Below are positions 8,126 through 17,190 of a stretch of 54,463 nucleotides of DNA, piece by piece (within the stretch, counting starts at the first letter, position 1; each line of letters starts with the position of its first letter). The notes under the pieces are model-generated. The model was not told the DNA's origin. It did no database searches and saw only the letters and a program-made list of their open reading frames with translations. This DNA comes from Pseudomonadota bacterium (GTDB taxonomy: Bacteria; Pseudomonadota; Gammaproteobacteria; Burkholderiales; Burkholderiaceae_C). The stretch is taken from assembly GCA_021846965.1 (NCBI GenBank), contig JAJZWA010000022.1, positions 1 through 54,463 of the forward strand. The letters are read 5' to 3'. The position numbers and the translations under genes were made by a program.

Positions 8126-9108
8126 AGCCGGGTCTGCGGGGAGCCTGGCTGTGGCTGCTGCTGGCGCTGGCCGCGCTGGCGCCGTGGCTGGGGCTGTATC
8201 CGGTGCTGGGCATGCGCATCCTGTGTTTCGCGCTGCTGGCCTGCGCCTTCAACCTGCTGGCGGGCTATGGCGGGCTGATCTCCTTCGGCCATGCGGCCAT
8301 GTTCGGCGGCGCCGGCTACATCGCCGGCCAGGCGCTGGCCCAGTGGCATCTGCCGACCCCGGTGGGGCTGTTGCTCGGCATGGTGTTCGCGCTGGGCGTG
8401 GGATGGATCATGGGATTGCTGGCCGTGCGGCGCCACGGCATCTATTTCTCCATGATCACCTTGGCGCTGGCGCAGATCGTCTACTTCTATTTCCTGCAGG
8501 CGCCCTTCACCGGGGGCGAGGACGGCCTGCAGGGCATCCCGCGCGGCACGCTGCTGGGCCTGCCCCTGCAGTCCGACCGGGTGATGTACGAGTTCGTGCT
8601 GGCGGTGTTCGCGCTGAGCTGGTGGTTCCTGCGCCGGGTCAACCGTTCGCCTTTCGGGCAGATCCTGCGCGCGTCGCGCGAGAACGAGCCGCGTCTCGTT
8701 TCCCTGGGCTACAACGCCGCGCGCTACAAGCTGGGCGTGTTCCTGCTGTCGGCCGCCTTCGCCGGGCTGGCCGGGGCGCTCAAGGCCGTGGTCATGGGCT
8801 TCGAGACCCTGGACGACGTGCACTGGGCGACTTCGGGGCTGGTCATCCTGATGACCCTGGTGGGCGGACTGGGGACCGATCTCGGACCCGTGCTGGGCGC
8901 GCTGATCATCACCGTGCTGGAGGACAAGATGGGCCTGGTGGCCCGCTTCCTGGTGCACGTCACCGGCTTGTCCTGGTTCTCCCACCTGGCCGACTCGGTG
9001 GGCATGGTGATCGGCGGAATCTTCGTGGTGTGCGTGCTGGCCTTCCGCCGCGGCATCATCGGCGAGCTGGGCGCGCGCCTGAGCACCCGCGCGCGCCCCG
9101 GACGCTGA
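8122..9108 (+). CDS. livM: Branched-chain amino acid-type ABC transporter permease, LivM type
   Basis: 328-residue second permease, paired with LivH to form the membrane channel. It carries LivM landmarks: LLAGYGGLISFGHAAMFGGA near residue 50, YFSMITLALAQ, GGEDGLQGIP, and the EAA-like loop region near 205-220. Eight to ten membrane spans are predictable. The ATG overlaps the livH stop. Its own stop codon lies inside a perfect hairpin shared with the convergent gene downstream, which probably ends the operon's transcript. Confidence 0.93.
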   Translation: MKPGLRGAWLWLLLALAALAPWLGLYPVLGMRILCFALLACAFNLLAGYGGLISFGHAAMFGGAGYIAGQALAQWHLPTPVGLLLGMVFALGVGWIMGLLAVRRHGIYFSMITLALAQIVYFYFLQAPFTGGEDGLQGIPRGTLLGLPLQSDRVMYEFVLAVFALSWWFLRRVNRSPFGQILRASRENEPRLVSLGYNAARYKLGVFLLSAAFAGLAGALKAVVMGFETLDDVHWATSGLVILMTLVGGLGTDLGPVLGALIITVLEDKMGLVARFLVHVTGLSWFSHLADSVGMVIGGIFVVCVLAFRRGIIGELGARLSTRARPGR

Positions 9109-9139
9109 GGGGCGGGGCGCCGCGGCGCGGGGCCCCTCA
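9106..9139. terminator. Bidirectional terminator-like hairpin containing both stop codons
   Basis: TGAGGGGC (9106-9113) pairs perfectly with GCCCCTCA (9132-9139), with a further GC-rich stem inside. The left arm starts with the livM stop TGA and the right arm ends with the stop of the convergent CNNM-type gene. There is no T tract on either strand, so it may act with Rho or as a 3'-end stabiliser. Confidence 0.6.
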
Positions 9140-10456
9140 GCCCTCGGGCGCGCCGGAGGCGGCCGGCTCCAGCGCGGGGCGCGACACCAGCACCTTGTCG
9201 ATGCGCTTGCCGTCCATGTCGACCACCTCGAAGCGCCAGCCTTCCCACTCGATCACGTCGCCGGTGTGCGGCAGGCGCGCCAGCAGCAGCATCAGCATGC
9301 CGGCCAGGGTGTTGTAGCGCGCCTTCTCCTCCTCGGGAACCGAGCGCAGCGCCAGCTTGTCCTTCAGGTCGCCCACGGGGATCAGGCCGTCGAGCAGCCA
9401 GGAGCCGTCCTCGCGCTGGATGGCCCAGGGTTCCTCGGAGGGATGGCTCTTGAACTCGCCGGCGATGGCCTCCAGGATGTCCTGCACGGTGACGATGCCC
9501 AGGGTCTGGCCGTATTCGCCCAGCACCACCGCCGTGTGATCGGGACTTTGCTTGAAGGTCTGCAGCAGCTCCAGCCCGGTCAGGCTCTCGGGCACGTAGA
9601 TCGCCGGGCTGGAGGCCTTGACCAGGTCGTCGATGCCCTCGCGGCGTATGAACCGGCCCAGCAGTTCCTTGGCCGAGACCAGGCCCAGCACGTCGTCGAG
9701 GTCGCCGCGCACCAGCGGGAAGCGCGAGTGCGAGCTCTGGGCGATCTTGCTCAGGTTGTCGCCCAGCGGATCCTCGACGTCGAGGAATTCGATTTCGTTG
9801 CGCGGGGTCATCAGCGAGGCGATCTGGCGGTCGTCCAGCCGGAACACATTGCGCACCATCTCGTGTTCCTGCACCTCGATCACCCCGGCGTCGGAGCCTT
9901 CCTCCAGCACGACGTTGATCTCCTCCTCCGTGACGTGCTTGGGCTGGTCGGTGCGCACGCGCAGCAGGCGCAGCAGCAGGTCGGTGGACACCGACAGCAG
10001 CTTGACGAACACCGCCACCGTGCGCGCCAGCAGCAGCATGGGCTGCGCCGTGATCAGCGCGATGCGCTCGGGTGCCAGCTGGCCCAGGCGCTTGGGCACC
10101 AGCTCGCCGACCACGATGGACAGATAGGTGATGACCACCACCACCAGCGCCGTGGCCGCCACCGACGAGGCGCTGGCGGACATGCCCAGGCGCTGCAGCC
10201 ACTGGCCGATGCCGGAGGAAAACGCCGCCTCGCCGATGATGCCGTTGAGCACGCCGATCGAGGTGATGCCGATCTGCACCGTCGACAACAGGCGCGTGGG
10301 CTGCTCGGTGAGCTGAAGCGCGGCGCGCGCGGGCACGCTTCCGGATTCAGCCAGCGCGGTCAGGCGTGCGCGGCGCGCCGTGACCAGCGCGATCTCGGCC
10401 ATCGCGAACAGGCCGTTGAGCAGGATCAGGAACAGCAGAACCAGGGCTTGACTCAT
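9137..10456 (-). CDS. Hemolysin-C/CorC family (CNNM-type) membrane protein
   Basis: 439-residue inner-membrane protein. Residues 1-190 form a DUF21 (CNNM) transmembrane domain starting with LVLLFLILLNGLFAMAEIAL, the family's hallmark opening. A CBS pair follows at about 205-330 (MTPRNEIEFLD starts the first CBS), then a CorC_HlyC domain at about 350-430. Relatives take part in Mg2+/Co2+ homeostasis; the old name hemolysin is historical. AGGAGG precedes the ATG. It is transcribed alone and converges on the livGFKHM operon. Confidence 0.93.
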   Translation of the reverse strand: MSQALVLLFLILLNGLFAMAEIALVTARRARLTALAESGSVPARAALQLTEQPTRLLSTVQIGITSIGVLNGIIGEAAFSSGIGQWLQRLGMSASASSVAATALVVVVITYLSIVVGELVPKRLGQLAPERIALITAQPMLLLARTVAVFVKLLSVSTDLLLRLLRVRTDQPKHVTEEEINVVLEEGSDAGVIEVQEHEMVRNVFRLDDRQIASLMTPRNEIEFLDVEDPLGDNLSKIAQSSHSRFPLVRGDLDDVLGLVSAKELLGRFIRREGIDDLVKASSPAIYVPESLTGLELLQTFKQSPDHTAVVLGEYGQTLGIVTVQDILEAIAGEFKSHPSEEPWAIQREDGSWLLDGLIPVGDLKDKLALRSVPEEEKARYNTLAGMLMLLLARLPHTGDVIEWEGWRFEVVDMDGKRIDKVLVSRPALEPAASGAPEG

Positions 10457-10705
10457 ACCGTGCGATCCTCCTGGACGGGCACCGGGGTGCCGGGCGGGCG
10501 GGGAGCAGGGGGCCTCGCGGGGAGGTTGCGGCGGGCGCCGGGGAGGGTCGGCGCGATCGGGGTGGCAGGGTCGGGATCCAAGGCGGGGGCAAGGGCGTGT
10601 ACGTCCGGCCTGCGCTGCTCTTATGCTGGAGCCTGGGGACGCGGCATGGTGCCGCGGGCCCGCATCCAGCTTCGCGCACGAATTCGCGCAGGAGAACCTT
10701 CACCC

Positions 10706-12004
10706 ATGTCCAATGTTGAACATGGTTCCCGATTAGAGCAGACTTCCGTGACAGCTCAAGACGAGGTCTCCCGGGGGCCGACGCGGCGCCTGGACCCGGC
10801 CACGCTGCTCCAGCATCACCCCTATCGGGCGCCGCAGGGTTTCGCCAGTCCCCAGCTGCCCTCGTACCGCGCCTCCACGGTGCTGTTCGACAACGTGCGC
10901 CAGATGCGCGAACGCCGCTGGCGCGACAAGTCGGGCTACACCTACGGCCTGCACGGCACGCCGGCCAGTTTCGCGCTCGAGAGCCGTCTCGCCGACATCG
11001 AGGGCGCGCGGCATGCCCTGCTGTGCCCCTCGGGTCTTTCGGCGATTGCGCTGGTCGACCTCGCGCTGCTGCGCAAGGGCGACGAAGTGCTGATTCCCTG
11101 CAATGCCTACGCGCCAGGGCGGGAACTGGCGCAGAACATGCTCGAAGCCTGGGGCATCGGCACGCGCATCTACGACCCCCTCGACCCCGGCTCCGCGCGC
11201 GAGCGCATCGGCCCGAACACGCGCCTCATGTGGCTGGAGGCCCCCGGGTCGGTGAGCATGGAAATGCCCGACCTGCGCGCCCTGGTGGCCGTCGCGCGCG
11301 AGGCCGGGGTGCTGACGGCCATCGACAACACCTGGTCGGCGGGCCTGGCGCTGCAGCCCTTCGAGCTGGGCATCGACCTGTCCATGCAGGCGCTGACCAA
11401 ATACCAGTCGGGAGGCGCCGACGTGCTGATGGGCGCCGTGCTGGTGCGCGACGACGCGCTGCACGATGCGCTGCTGGACGCGCATATGCGCCTGGGCCTG
11501 GGGGTTGGCGGCGACGATGTGGCGCTGATGCTGCGCGGGCTCGCCTCCATGCCGCTGCGCTACGCCGCGCACGATGCCTCGGCTCGGCGCATCGCCGAGT
11601 GGCTCCAAGGCCGCGCGGAGGTGCAGCAGGTGCTGCACCCGGCGCTGCCGGGCAGCCCCGGGCATGCGTATTGGCAGCGCGACTTCCGCGGCGCCGCGGG
11701 TCTGTTCAGCGTGGTCCTGCGGCCCGAGTTCGAGCCGGCGCGGGTGGATGCCTTCGTGGACGCGCTGCGCCTGTTCGGCATCGGCTATTCCTGGGGCGGG
11801 CCGGTCAGCCTTGCGGTACCCTACGAACTGCGTCATGCGCGCGCGGCCCTGTCGCCTCCCGTCGGCTCGAGCGCTGCGCCGGAACAAGACGAGACGCGCT
11901 ACCTGGTGCGCCTGAACATCGGGCTCGAGCACCCCGAGGACCTGATCGCGGATCTCGAACAGGCGCTGCACGCGGCGCTGGGCCCCCGAACCGGAGTTGC
12001 CTGA
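10706..12004 (+). CDS. metC: PLP-dependent cystathionine beta-lyase-like enzyme
   Basis: 432-residue cytoplasmic enzyme of the Cys/Met metabolism PLP family. Fold-type-I landmarks are present: YTYGLHGTPA (cofactor phosphate region), CPSGLSAIAL, DNTWSAG with the cofactor-stacking Asp, and ALTKYQSGGADV, where the lysine holds PLP. The tryptophan/serine-rich DNTWSA and the KYQSG motif favour cystathionine beta-lyase (MetC: cystathionine to homocysteine, pyruvate and ammonia) over gamma-synthase. The start ATG 10706 has AGGAGA ten nt upstream. The stop overlaps the next gene (TGATG). The gene symbol is by family, and related lyases cannot be excluded. Confidence 0.85.
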   Translation: MSNVEHGSRLEQTSVTAQDEVSRGPTRRLDPATLLQHHPYRAPQGFASPQLPSYRASTVLFDNVRQMRERRWRDKSGYTYGLHGTPASFALESRLADIEGARHALLCPSGLSAIALVDLALLRKGDEVLIPCNAYAPGRELAQNMLEAWGIGTRIYDPLDPGSARERIGPNTRLMWLEAPGSVSMEMPDLRALVAVAREAGVLTAIDNTWSAGLALQPFELGIDLSMQALTKYQSGGADVLMGAVLVRDDALHDALLDAHMRLGLGVGGDDVALMLRGLASMPLRYAAHDASARRIAEWLQGRAEVQQVLHPALPGSPGHAYWQRDFRGAAGLFSVVLRPEFEPARVDAFVDALRLFGIGYSWGGPVSLAVPYELRHARAALSPPVGSSAAPEQDETRYLVRLNIGLEHPEDLIADLEQALHAALGPRTGVA

Positions 12005-12489
12005 TGGGAATGCGAAGTCTGGCCGTCGTCGTGCTGCTGGTCCTGCTGGCCGCCTTCGCGGTCGCCAACTGGGGCGCGTTCACCGCGCCCACCCATCTCA
12101 CGCTGGGTCTGGTCAGCGTGCAGGCGCCGCTGGGACTGCTGATGCTGGGCCTGTGCGCGCTGCTGGTGCTGGGCCTGGGCGGGCTGGCGCTGTGGGTCCA
12201 CACCCGCTCGCTGATGGAACTGCGGCGTCAGGTCAAGGCCCAGCAGTCGCTGCGCGAACTGGCGGACAAGGCCGAGACCTCGCGCCTGACCCAGTTGCAG
12301 GCCGCGCTGGATGCCGCCACCAACCGCCTGGCCTCGCAGATCGAGGCCGTGCAGGGCCAGTTGATGGATCGCATCGATCACCTGGAGCGCGAGCAGGCGC
12401 GCAATGTGGCCGAGAACGCCAACAGCCTGGCCGCCGCGCTGGCGGAGTTCGACCAGCGGGTCAGCGGCGGCCCGGGATCGCGGGCCTGA
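12004..12489 (+). CDS. LapA-domain inner-membrane protein with coiled-coil tail
   Basis: 161-residue protein with two membrane segments (about 5-22 and 42-65) in the arrangement of the LapA/YciS domain (DUF1049). A long alpha-helical tail (about 70-155) rich in Gln, Glu and Arg looks like a coiled coil. In E. coli, LapA/B control LPS synthesis, but this protein's tail is longer and I infer only membrane location and helix. Its ATG overlaps the stop of the metC-like gene, which implies translational coupling although the two functions have no obvious link. Confidence 0.7.
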   Translation: MGMRSLAVVVLLVLLAAFAVANWGAFTAPTHLTLGLVSVQAPLGLLMLGLCALLVLGLGGLALWVHTRSLMELRRQVKAQQSLRELADKAETSRLTQLQAALDAATNRLASQIEAVQGQLMDRIDHLEREQARNVAENANSLAAALAEFDQRVSGGPGSRA

Positions 12490-12520
12490 AGCGGCCCCGG
12501 GCGCGAGGCCCCGCGCCGGC

Positions 12521-13432
12521 TCAGGCGTCCTCGAACAGGCGCAGCACCCCGTCGAGTCCGCAGTGGTTCAGCGCCGCGTCGGCGGCCTGCTGCACCGCCG
12601 GCTTGCCGCGATAGGCCACGCCCAGCCCGGCCGCGCCCAGCATGGGCAGATCGTTGGCCCCATCGCCCACGGCGATGGCCTGGCCGGGCTCGCAGCCCAG
12701 CTCGGCACAGGCGTCCAGCAGCGCCTGACGCTTGGCCGCCCCGTCGACGATGGGCCCGCGCGTGCGGCCGGTCAGATGTCCGTCGGCGATGTCCAGCTGG
12801 TTGGCGCGGATGCTGTCCAGCCCGAGGCGACGCTGCAGGCGTTCGGCGAACCAGGTGAATCCGCCGGTGGCCAGCAGCACGTGCAGGCCGGCCGCGTGCG
12901 CGGCGCCGATCAGCTGTTCGGCGCCGGGGTTGATCTGCATGCGCTGCCACACCTGTTCCAGCACGCTCTCGGGCGTGCCCGCCAGCAGCGCCAGGCGCCG
13001 GCGCAGGCTTTCCGCATAGTCGGCGATCTCGCCGCGCATGGCCGCCTCGGTGATCTCGGCGATGCGCGCCTTCATGCCGGTGGCGCTGCCCAGCTCGTCG
13101 ATGGTCTCCATGTTCACCAGCGTGGAGTCCATGTCCAGCACCAGTAGCCGAAAGTCGCGCAGGCGCCGCCCGTCGGGCACCAGCGCCCAGTCGAAGCCAT
13201 GCTGCTCGGCCAGGGGCGACAGCAGCGCACGCACCGCCGAGGGCTCCACCCCGACGTCACGCAGGCGCACGGCGCCGGCCTGCGCGGCCGCTGCTTCGCC
13301 GGCCTGCGGAGCGCGCGCTCCCAGCTGCGCGGCGATGTGTTCGAGCAGCGCTGGATCGAGCCGTGAGGGGGCGGGGACCTGCAGGACGAGATGGGGCATC
13401 GGGGATTGCAGCGCAGAGGGATTCGCGGACAT
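12521..13432 (-). CDS. serB: Phosphoserine phosphatase SerB
   Basis: 303-residue HAD-superfamily enzyme catalysing the last step of serine synthesis (O-phosphoserine to serine). An N-terminal ACT-like region (about 10-95) precedes the HAD core. Motif I is LDMDSTLVN with both aspartates. Motif II is ATGGFT, a Thr where many SerB proteins have Ser (SGGFT). The motif IV metal site is GDGANDLPML. The cap helix region carries the ETIDELG substrate loop. It lies 72 nt downstream of mfd on the same strand, a pairing I know from other Burkholderiales. The start could also be the ATG 11 codons in (MPHLVLQV). Confidence 0.93.
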   Translation of the reverse strand: MSANPSALQSPMPHLVLQVPAPSRLDPALLEHIAAQLGARAPQAGEAAAAQAGAVRLRDVGVEPSAVRALLSPLAEQHGFDWALVPDGRRLRDFRLLVLDMDSTLVNMETIDELGSATGMKARIAEITEAAMRGEIADYAESLRRRLALLAGTPESVLEQVWQRMQINPGAEQLIGAAHAAGLHVLLATGGFTWFAERLQRRLGLDSIRANQLDIADGHLTGRTRGPIVDGAAKRQALLDACAELGCEPGQAIAVGDGANDLPMLGAAGLGVAYRGKPAVQQAADAALNHCGLDGVLRLFEDA

Positions 13433-13504
13433 GGAAGGGTGAGGAAGTACGAATGGGTCTGGGGGAAACCGTCGAGGGCAGCTGAGGGCGGCAGCAGGCG
13501 GGCG

Positions 13505-16500
13505 TCAATGGGCGGAGGCCGCGGGCGACGCCGCAGGGGTCGAGCGTGGTTCGCCCAGCAGGCGCAGGGTGTCGCGCACCAGGCGGGCGCGCGCTGCCGC
13601 ATCGGCGGTCTCGCGCTCGATGCGCAGGCGGTCGTTGCCGGCCAGGCGCACGTGGCGGTGGTTCTGCACCAGCCAGATGATGCGCGCGGCGTCCACTGGC
13701 GGATCGGGACGGAACTGCAGCAATGTGTGCTGCTCGGCCGCGTCCACCCGCAACACCCCCCAGGCCTGCGCCAGCAGGCGCAGCCGGTGGGTCTCGATCA
13801 GGTTCAACGCCGCCTTGGGCATGCGCCCGAAGCGGTCGACGATCTCCTCGGCGACTTCCTGCAGCGCCTGCTCGTTCGCGGCGCTGGCCATGCGCTTGTA
13901 CAGGTTCAGGCGCGCATTCACGTCCGGGCAGTAGTCCTGGGGCAGCAGCGCCGGCTCATGCAGGTTGATCTCGGTGGTCGCCGCCAGCGGCTGCATCAGG
14001 TCGGGCTCCTGCCCGGCCTTGAGGGCCTTCACGGCGGCGCCCAGCATGTCCAGGTACATCTGGTAGCCGACTTCCTGCACATTGCCCGACTGCGCCTCGC
14101 CCAGCGCCTCGCCGGCGCCGCGGATCTCCAGGTCGTGCATGGCCAGGTAGAAGCCGGCGCCCAGTTCCTCCATCTGGGTGATCGCCTCCAGGCGCTGCTG
14201 CGCCGTCTTGCTCAGCGACTGCACCTCGGGCACCAGCAGGTAGGCGTAGGCCTGGTGGTGCGAGCGCCCGACCCGCCCGCGCAACTGGTGCAATTGGGCC
14301 AGCCCGAACTTGTCGGCGCGGCTCATCACGATGGTGTTCGCGGTGGGCACGTCGATACCGGTCTCGATGATGGTCGAGCACAGCAGCAGGTTGAAGCGCT
14401 GCGCGTGGAAGTCGCGCATCACGCGCTCGAGCTCGCGTTCGTGCATCTGCCCGTGCGCGATCTCGATGCGCGCCTCGGGAATCAGCTCCTGCAGCATCTC
14501 CTTGCGCCGCTCGATGGTGTCGACCTCGTTGTGCAGGAAATAGACCTGTCCGCCGCGCTTGATCTCGCGCAGCACGGCCTCGCGGATCACCGCCTTGCTC
14601 TCGTTGCGCACGAAGGTCTTGATGGCCAGGCGCTTCTGCGGCGCGGTGGCGATCACCGACAGGTCGCGCAGGCCCTCCATGGCCATGCCCATGGTGCGGG
14701 GGATGGGCGTGGCGGTGAGGGTCAGCATGTCCACCTCCGCACGCAGGGCCTTCAGCGCCTCCTTGTGGCGCACCCCGAAGCGGTGCTCCTCGTCGACGAT
14801 GACCAGGCCCAGGCGCTCGAAGCGCACGTCGGGCGACAGCAGCTTGTGGGTGCCGATGGCGATGTCCACCGTGCCCTCGGCCAGCCCCTGCAGCGCAGTG
14901 CGAACCTCCTTCGCGCTGCGGAAACGCGAGAGCTCGGCGATGCGCACCGGCCAGTCGGCGAAACGGTTGCGGAAGGTCTCCACATGCTGCTCGGCCAGCA
15001 AGGTGGTGGGCGCCAGCACCGCCACCTGCCGACCCCCCATGACGGCGACGAAGGCCGCGCGCAGCGCCACCTCGGTCTTGCCGAAGCCCACGTCGCCGCA
15101 GACCAGGCGATCCATCGGCTTGCCCGACACCATGTCCTGCACCACGGCGTGGATGGCCGCGGCCTGGTCGGCGGTCTCGTCGAATCCGAAGCCCGCCGCG
15201 AAGGCCTCGTAGTCCTGCGCCGGAAATCCGAAGGCGTGGCCGGGCCGGCTGGCGCGCCGTGCGTACAGGTTGAGCAGTTCGGCCGCCGTGTCGCGGATCT
15301 GCTCGGCGGCCTTGCGCCGCGCCTTGTCCCACTGGCCCGAGCCCAGGGTGTGCAGCGGCGCGTGCTCGGGATCCACGCCGCTGTAGCGGGCGATCAGGTG
15401 CAGTTGCGCCACCGGCACGTACAGCGAAGCCTCCTTCGCGTACAGGATGTGCAGCAGCTCGGTGGGCCCGTCGCCCAGGTCCATGGACACCAGGCCCTGG
15501 TAGCGCCCGATGCCGTGCTGCTGGTGCACCACCGGGTCGCCCGGCTTGAGCTCGGACAGGTCGCGGATCAGGTTCTCGACGTCGCTGGCGCGCTCCTGCT
15601 TGCGCTGACGGCGCTGGGCCGCGCCGAGCGCGAGCAGTTCGGTCTCGGTGAGCACGGCCAGGCTGTGCGAGGGCAGCTGGAAGCCCGCCGCCAGCGGAGC
15701 CACTGTCAGCGACAGGCCGGGCTCGCCCCGCGTCGCCTGCGCCCAGTCCTCCACCCCGCGCGGCTCCAGGCGAGCCTCGCGCAGCAGCTCCAGCAGGGAT
15801 TCGCGCCGCCCGGGCGAATCGGCGCACAGCAGCACGCGCAGCGGCGGCTGCGCGCGCGCGCCCGCCGCCAGCCATTCCTGCAGGCGGCGCAGCGGCTGCT
15901 CGGCACGCCGCTCGATGGCCAGTTCCGGCAAGGCAGCGCCCAAGGCCGGCGCGCCGGGCAGCGCCCGCGCTGCCGCGGGTTCCCGCTGCGCTTGCTGCGC
16001 CTCCTGCTCCTGTGCCCCCGACGCTTGCGGCTCCGGCTCCGCGCCGCTCCGCAGCGCCAGCTGCACCAGCGGCTGGATGCCGACGAAGAACTCCTCCTCG
16101 CGCAGGTAGAGCTCGGCCGGCGCCAGCGCCGGACGCTCGGGGTCCGCGCGCAGCAGGCGCCAGCGCTCCGAGGTGTCGGTCCAGAACCGGCGCATCGCGC
16201 CGGCCACGTCGCCCAGCATGACCACGCCGGCCTGGGGCCCGCAGTAGTCGAGCAGCGTGGCGGTGGTCTCGAAGAACAGCGGCAGGTAGTACTCGATGCC
16301 GGGCCCGGCGACTCCGCCGGCCATGTCGCGGTACAAGGGGCTGCGACTGGGGTCCCCCTCGATGCGTTCGCGCCATTGGGCCCGGAAACGCTGGCGCGCG
16401 GCCTCGTCCAGCGGGAACTCGCGCCCGGGCAGCAGGCGCACGCTCTCCACCGGGTACAGGCTGCGCTGGCTGTCCGGGTCGAAGGTGTGGATGGAATCGA

Positions 16501-17098
16501 TGGTGTCGCCGAACAGGTCCACACGCAGCGGCAGGGCGCTGCCCATCGGGTGCAGGTCCAGCAGGCCGCCGCGCACCGCGTATTCGCCCGGCGCGACCAC
16601 CTGCGTGACCTGCGCATAGCCGGCCAGCACCAGTTGCGTGCGCAGGCTGGCCTCGTCCAGGCGCTGCCCCTTGTCGAAACGGAAGGTGGTGGCGGCGAGG
16701 AAGGCTGCCGGGGCCAGGCGCTGCAGCGCGGTGGCGGCCGGCACCAGCACCATGTCGAGCTCGCGCTGGTGCAGGGCCCACAGCGTGGCCAGGCGCTCGG
16801 AGACCAGGTCCTGGTGGGGAGAGAACGCGTCGTAGGGCAGGGTTTCCCAGTCCGGCAGCACGCCGCAACGCAGCGAAGGGGCGAACCAGCGGATCTCGTC
16901 CAGCAGGCGCTGGGCGTCGGCGGGCTCCGCGGTGACCACCAGCCAGGGGCCGCCCGGACGGCGCGACAGCCCGAGCTCGGCCAGCAGCAGGGCGTCCGCG
17001 CTGCCCGGAGGGCGGGCCAGGGCCATGCGGCGCCCGGCCTGCAGTTGCGGCAGCGCGGGCGCCACCAGCAGGGATTCGGAGGAACTCGGAAGGGACAT
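13505..17098 (-). CDS. mfd: Transcription-repair coupling factor Mfd
   Basis: 1197-residue DNA translocase that removes stalled RNA polymerase and recruits UvrA for strand-specific repair. UvrB-homology region at the N-terminus (about 1-340); RNA-polymerase-interacting CarD-like domain near 520-590 (LKPGDPVVHQQHGIGRY); RecG-like helicase lobes with Walker A GDVGFGKTE, Walker B DEEH and the TRG-type LRGRVGRS; C-terminal TRCF autoinhibitory domain. Length is slightly above the usual 1150 because of an Ala/Glu/Gln-rich linker near residues 360-400. The start has no Shine-Dalgarno but a GAGAAT six nt upstream; it is divergent from ispD. Confidence 0.97.
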   Translation of the reverse strand: MSLPSSSESLLVAPALPQLQAGRRMALARPPGSADALLLAELGLSRRPGGPWLVVTAEPADAQRLLDEIRWFAPSLRCGVLPDWETLPYDAFSPHQDLVSERLATLWALHQRELDMVLVPAATALQRLAPAAFLAATTFRFDKGQRLDEASLRTQLVLAGYAQVTQVVAPGEYAVRGGLLDLHPMGSALPLRVDLFGDTIDSIHTFDPDSQRSLYPVESVRLLPGREFPLDEAARQRFRAQWRERIEGDPSRSPLYRDMAGGVAGPGIEYYLPLFFETTATLLDYCGPQAGVVMLGDVAGAMRRFWTDTSERWRLLRADPERPALAPAELYLREEEFFVGIQPLVQLALRSGAEPEPQASGAQEQEAQQAQREPAAARALPGAPALGAALPELAIERRAEQPLRRLQEWLAAGARAQPPLRVLLCADSPGRRESLLELLREARLEPRGVEDWAQATRGEPGLSLTVAPLAAGFQLPSHSLAVLTETELLALGAAQRRQRKQERASDVENLIRDLSELKPGDPVVHQQHGIGRYQGLVSMDLGDGPTELLHILYAKEASLYVPVAQLHLIARYSGVDPEHAPLHTLGSGQWDKARRKAAEQIRDTAAELLNLYARRASRPGHAFGFPAQDYEAFAAGFGFDETADQAAAIHAVVQDMVSGKPMDRLVCGDVGFGKTEVALRAAFVAVMGGRQVAVLAPTTLLAEQHVETFRNRFADWPVRIAELSRFRSAKEVRTALQGLAEGTVDIAIGTHKLLSPDVRFERLGLVIVDEEHRFGVRHKEALKALRAEVDMLTLTATPIPRTMGMAMEGLRDLSVIATAPQKRLAIKTFVRNESKAVIREAVLREIKRGGQVYFLHNEVDTIERRKEMLQELIPEARIEIAHGQMHERELERVMRDFHAQRFNLLLCSTIIETGIDVPTANTIVMSRADKFGLAQLHQLRGRVGRSHHQAYAYLLVPEVQSLSKTAQQRLEAITQMEELGAGFYLAMHDLEIRGAGEALGEAQSGNVQEVGYQMYLDMLGAAVKALKAGQEPDLMQPLAATTEINLHEPALLPQDYCPDVNARLNLYKRMASAANEQALQEVAEEIVDRFGRMPKAALNLIETHRLRLLAQAWGVLRVDAAEQHTLLQFRPDPPVDAARIIWLVQNHRHVRLAGNDRLRIERETADAAARARLVRDTLRLLGEPRSTPAASPAASAH

Positions 17099-17104
17099 CC
17101 CGAG

Positions 17105-17110
17105 ATTCTC
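17105..17110 (-). promoter_or_regulatory. -10-like hexamer directly upstream of mfd (leaderless candidate)
   Basis: GAGAAT on the minus strand is followed by CTCGGG and then the mfd ATG. The six-nt distance fits initiation at the start codon itself. No Shine-Dalgarno is present. The match to TATAAT is moderate (4 of 6). Confidence 0.35.
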
Positions 17111-17177
17111 GCAGCACTGGCGGGCAGGCGTGGGTCCGCCCGCGACCCCGCACGGCGGGCGGCGCGGCGCCGCGGAT

Positions 17178-17183
17178 TAGAAT
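17178..17183 (+). promoter_or_regulatory. -10 box directly upstream of ispD (leaderless candidate)
   Basis: TAGAAT (5 of 6 to TATAAT) is followed by seven nt (TTTTGCC) and then ATG. No ribosome binding site can be drawn. A -35 is not recognisable in the GC-rich upstream DNA. Confidence 0.5.
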
Positions 17184-17190
17184 TTTTGCC

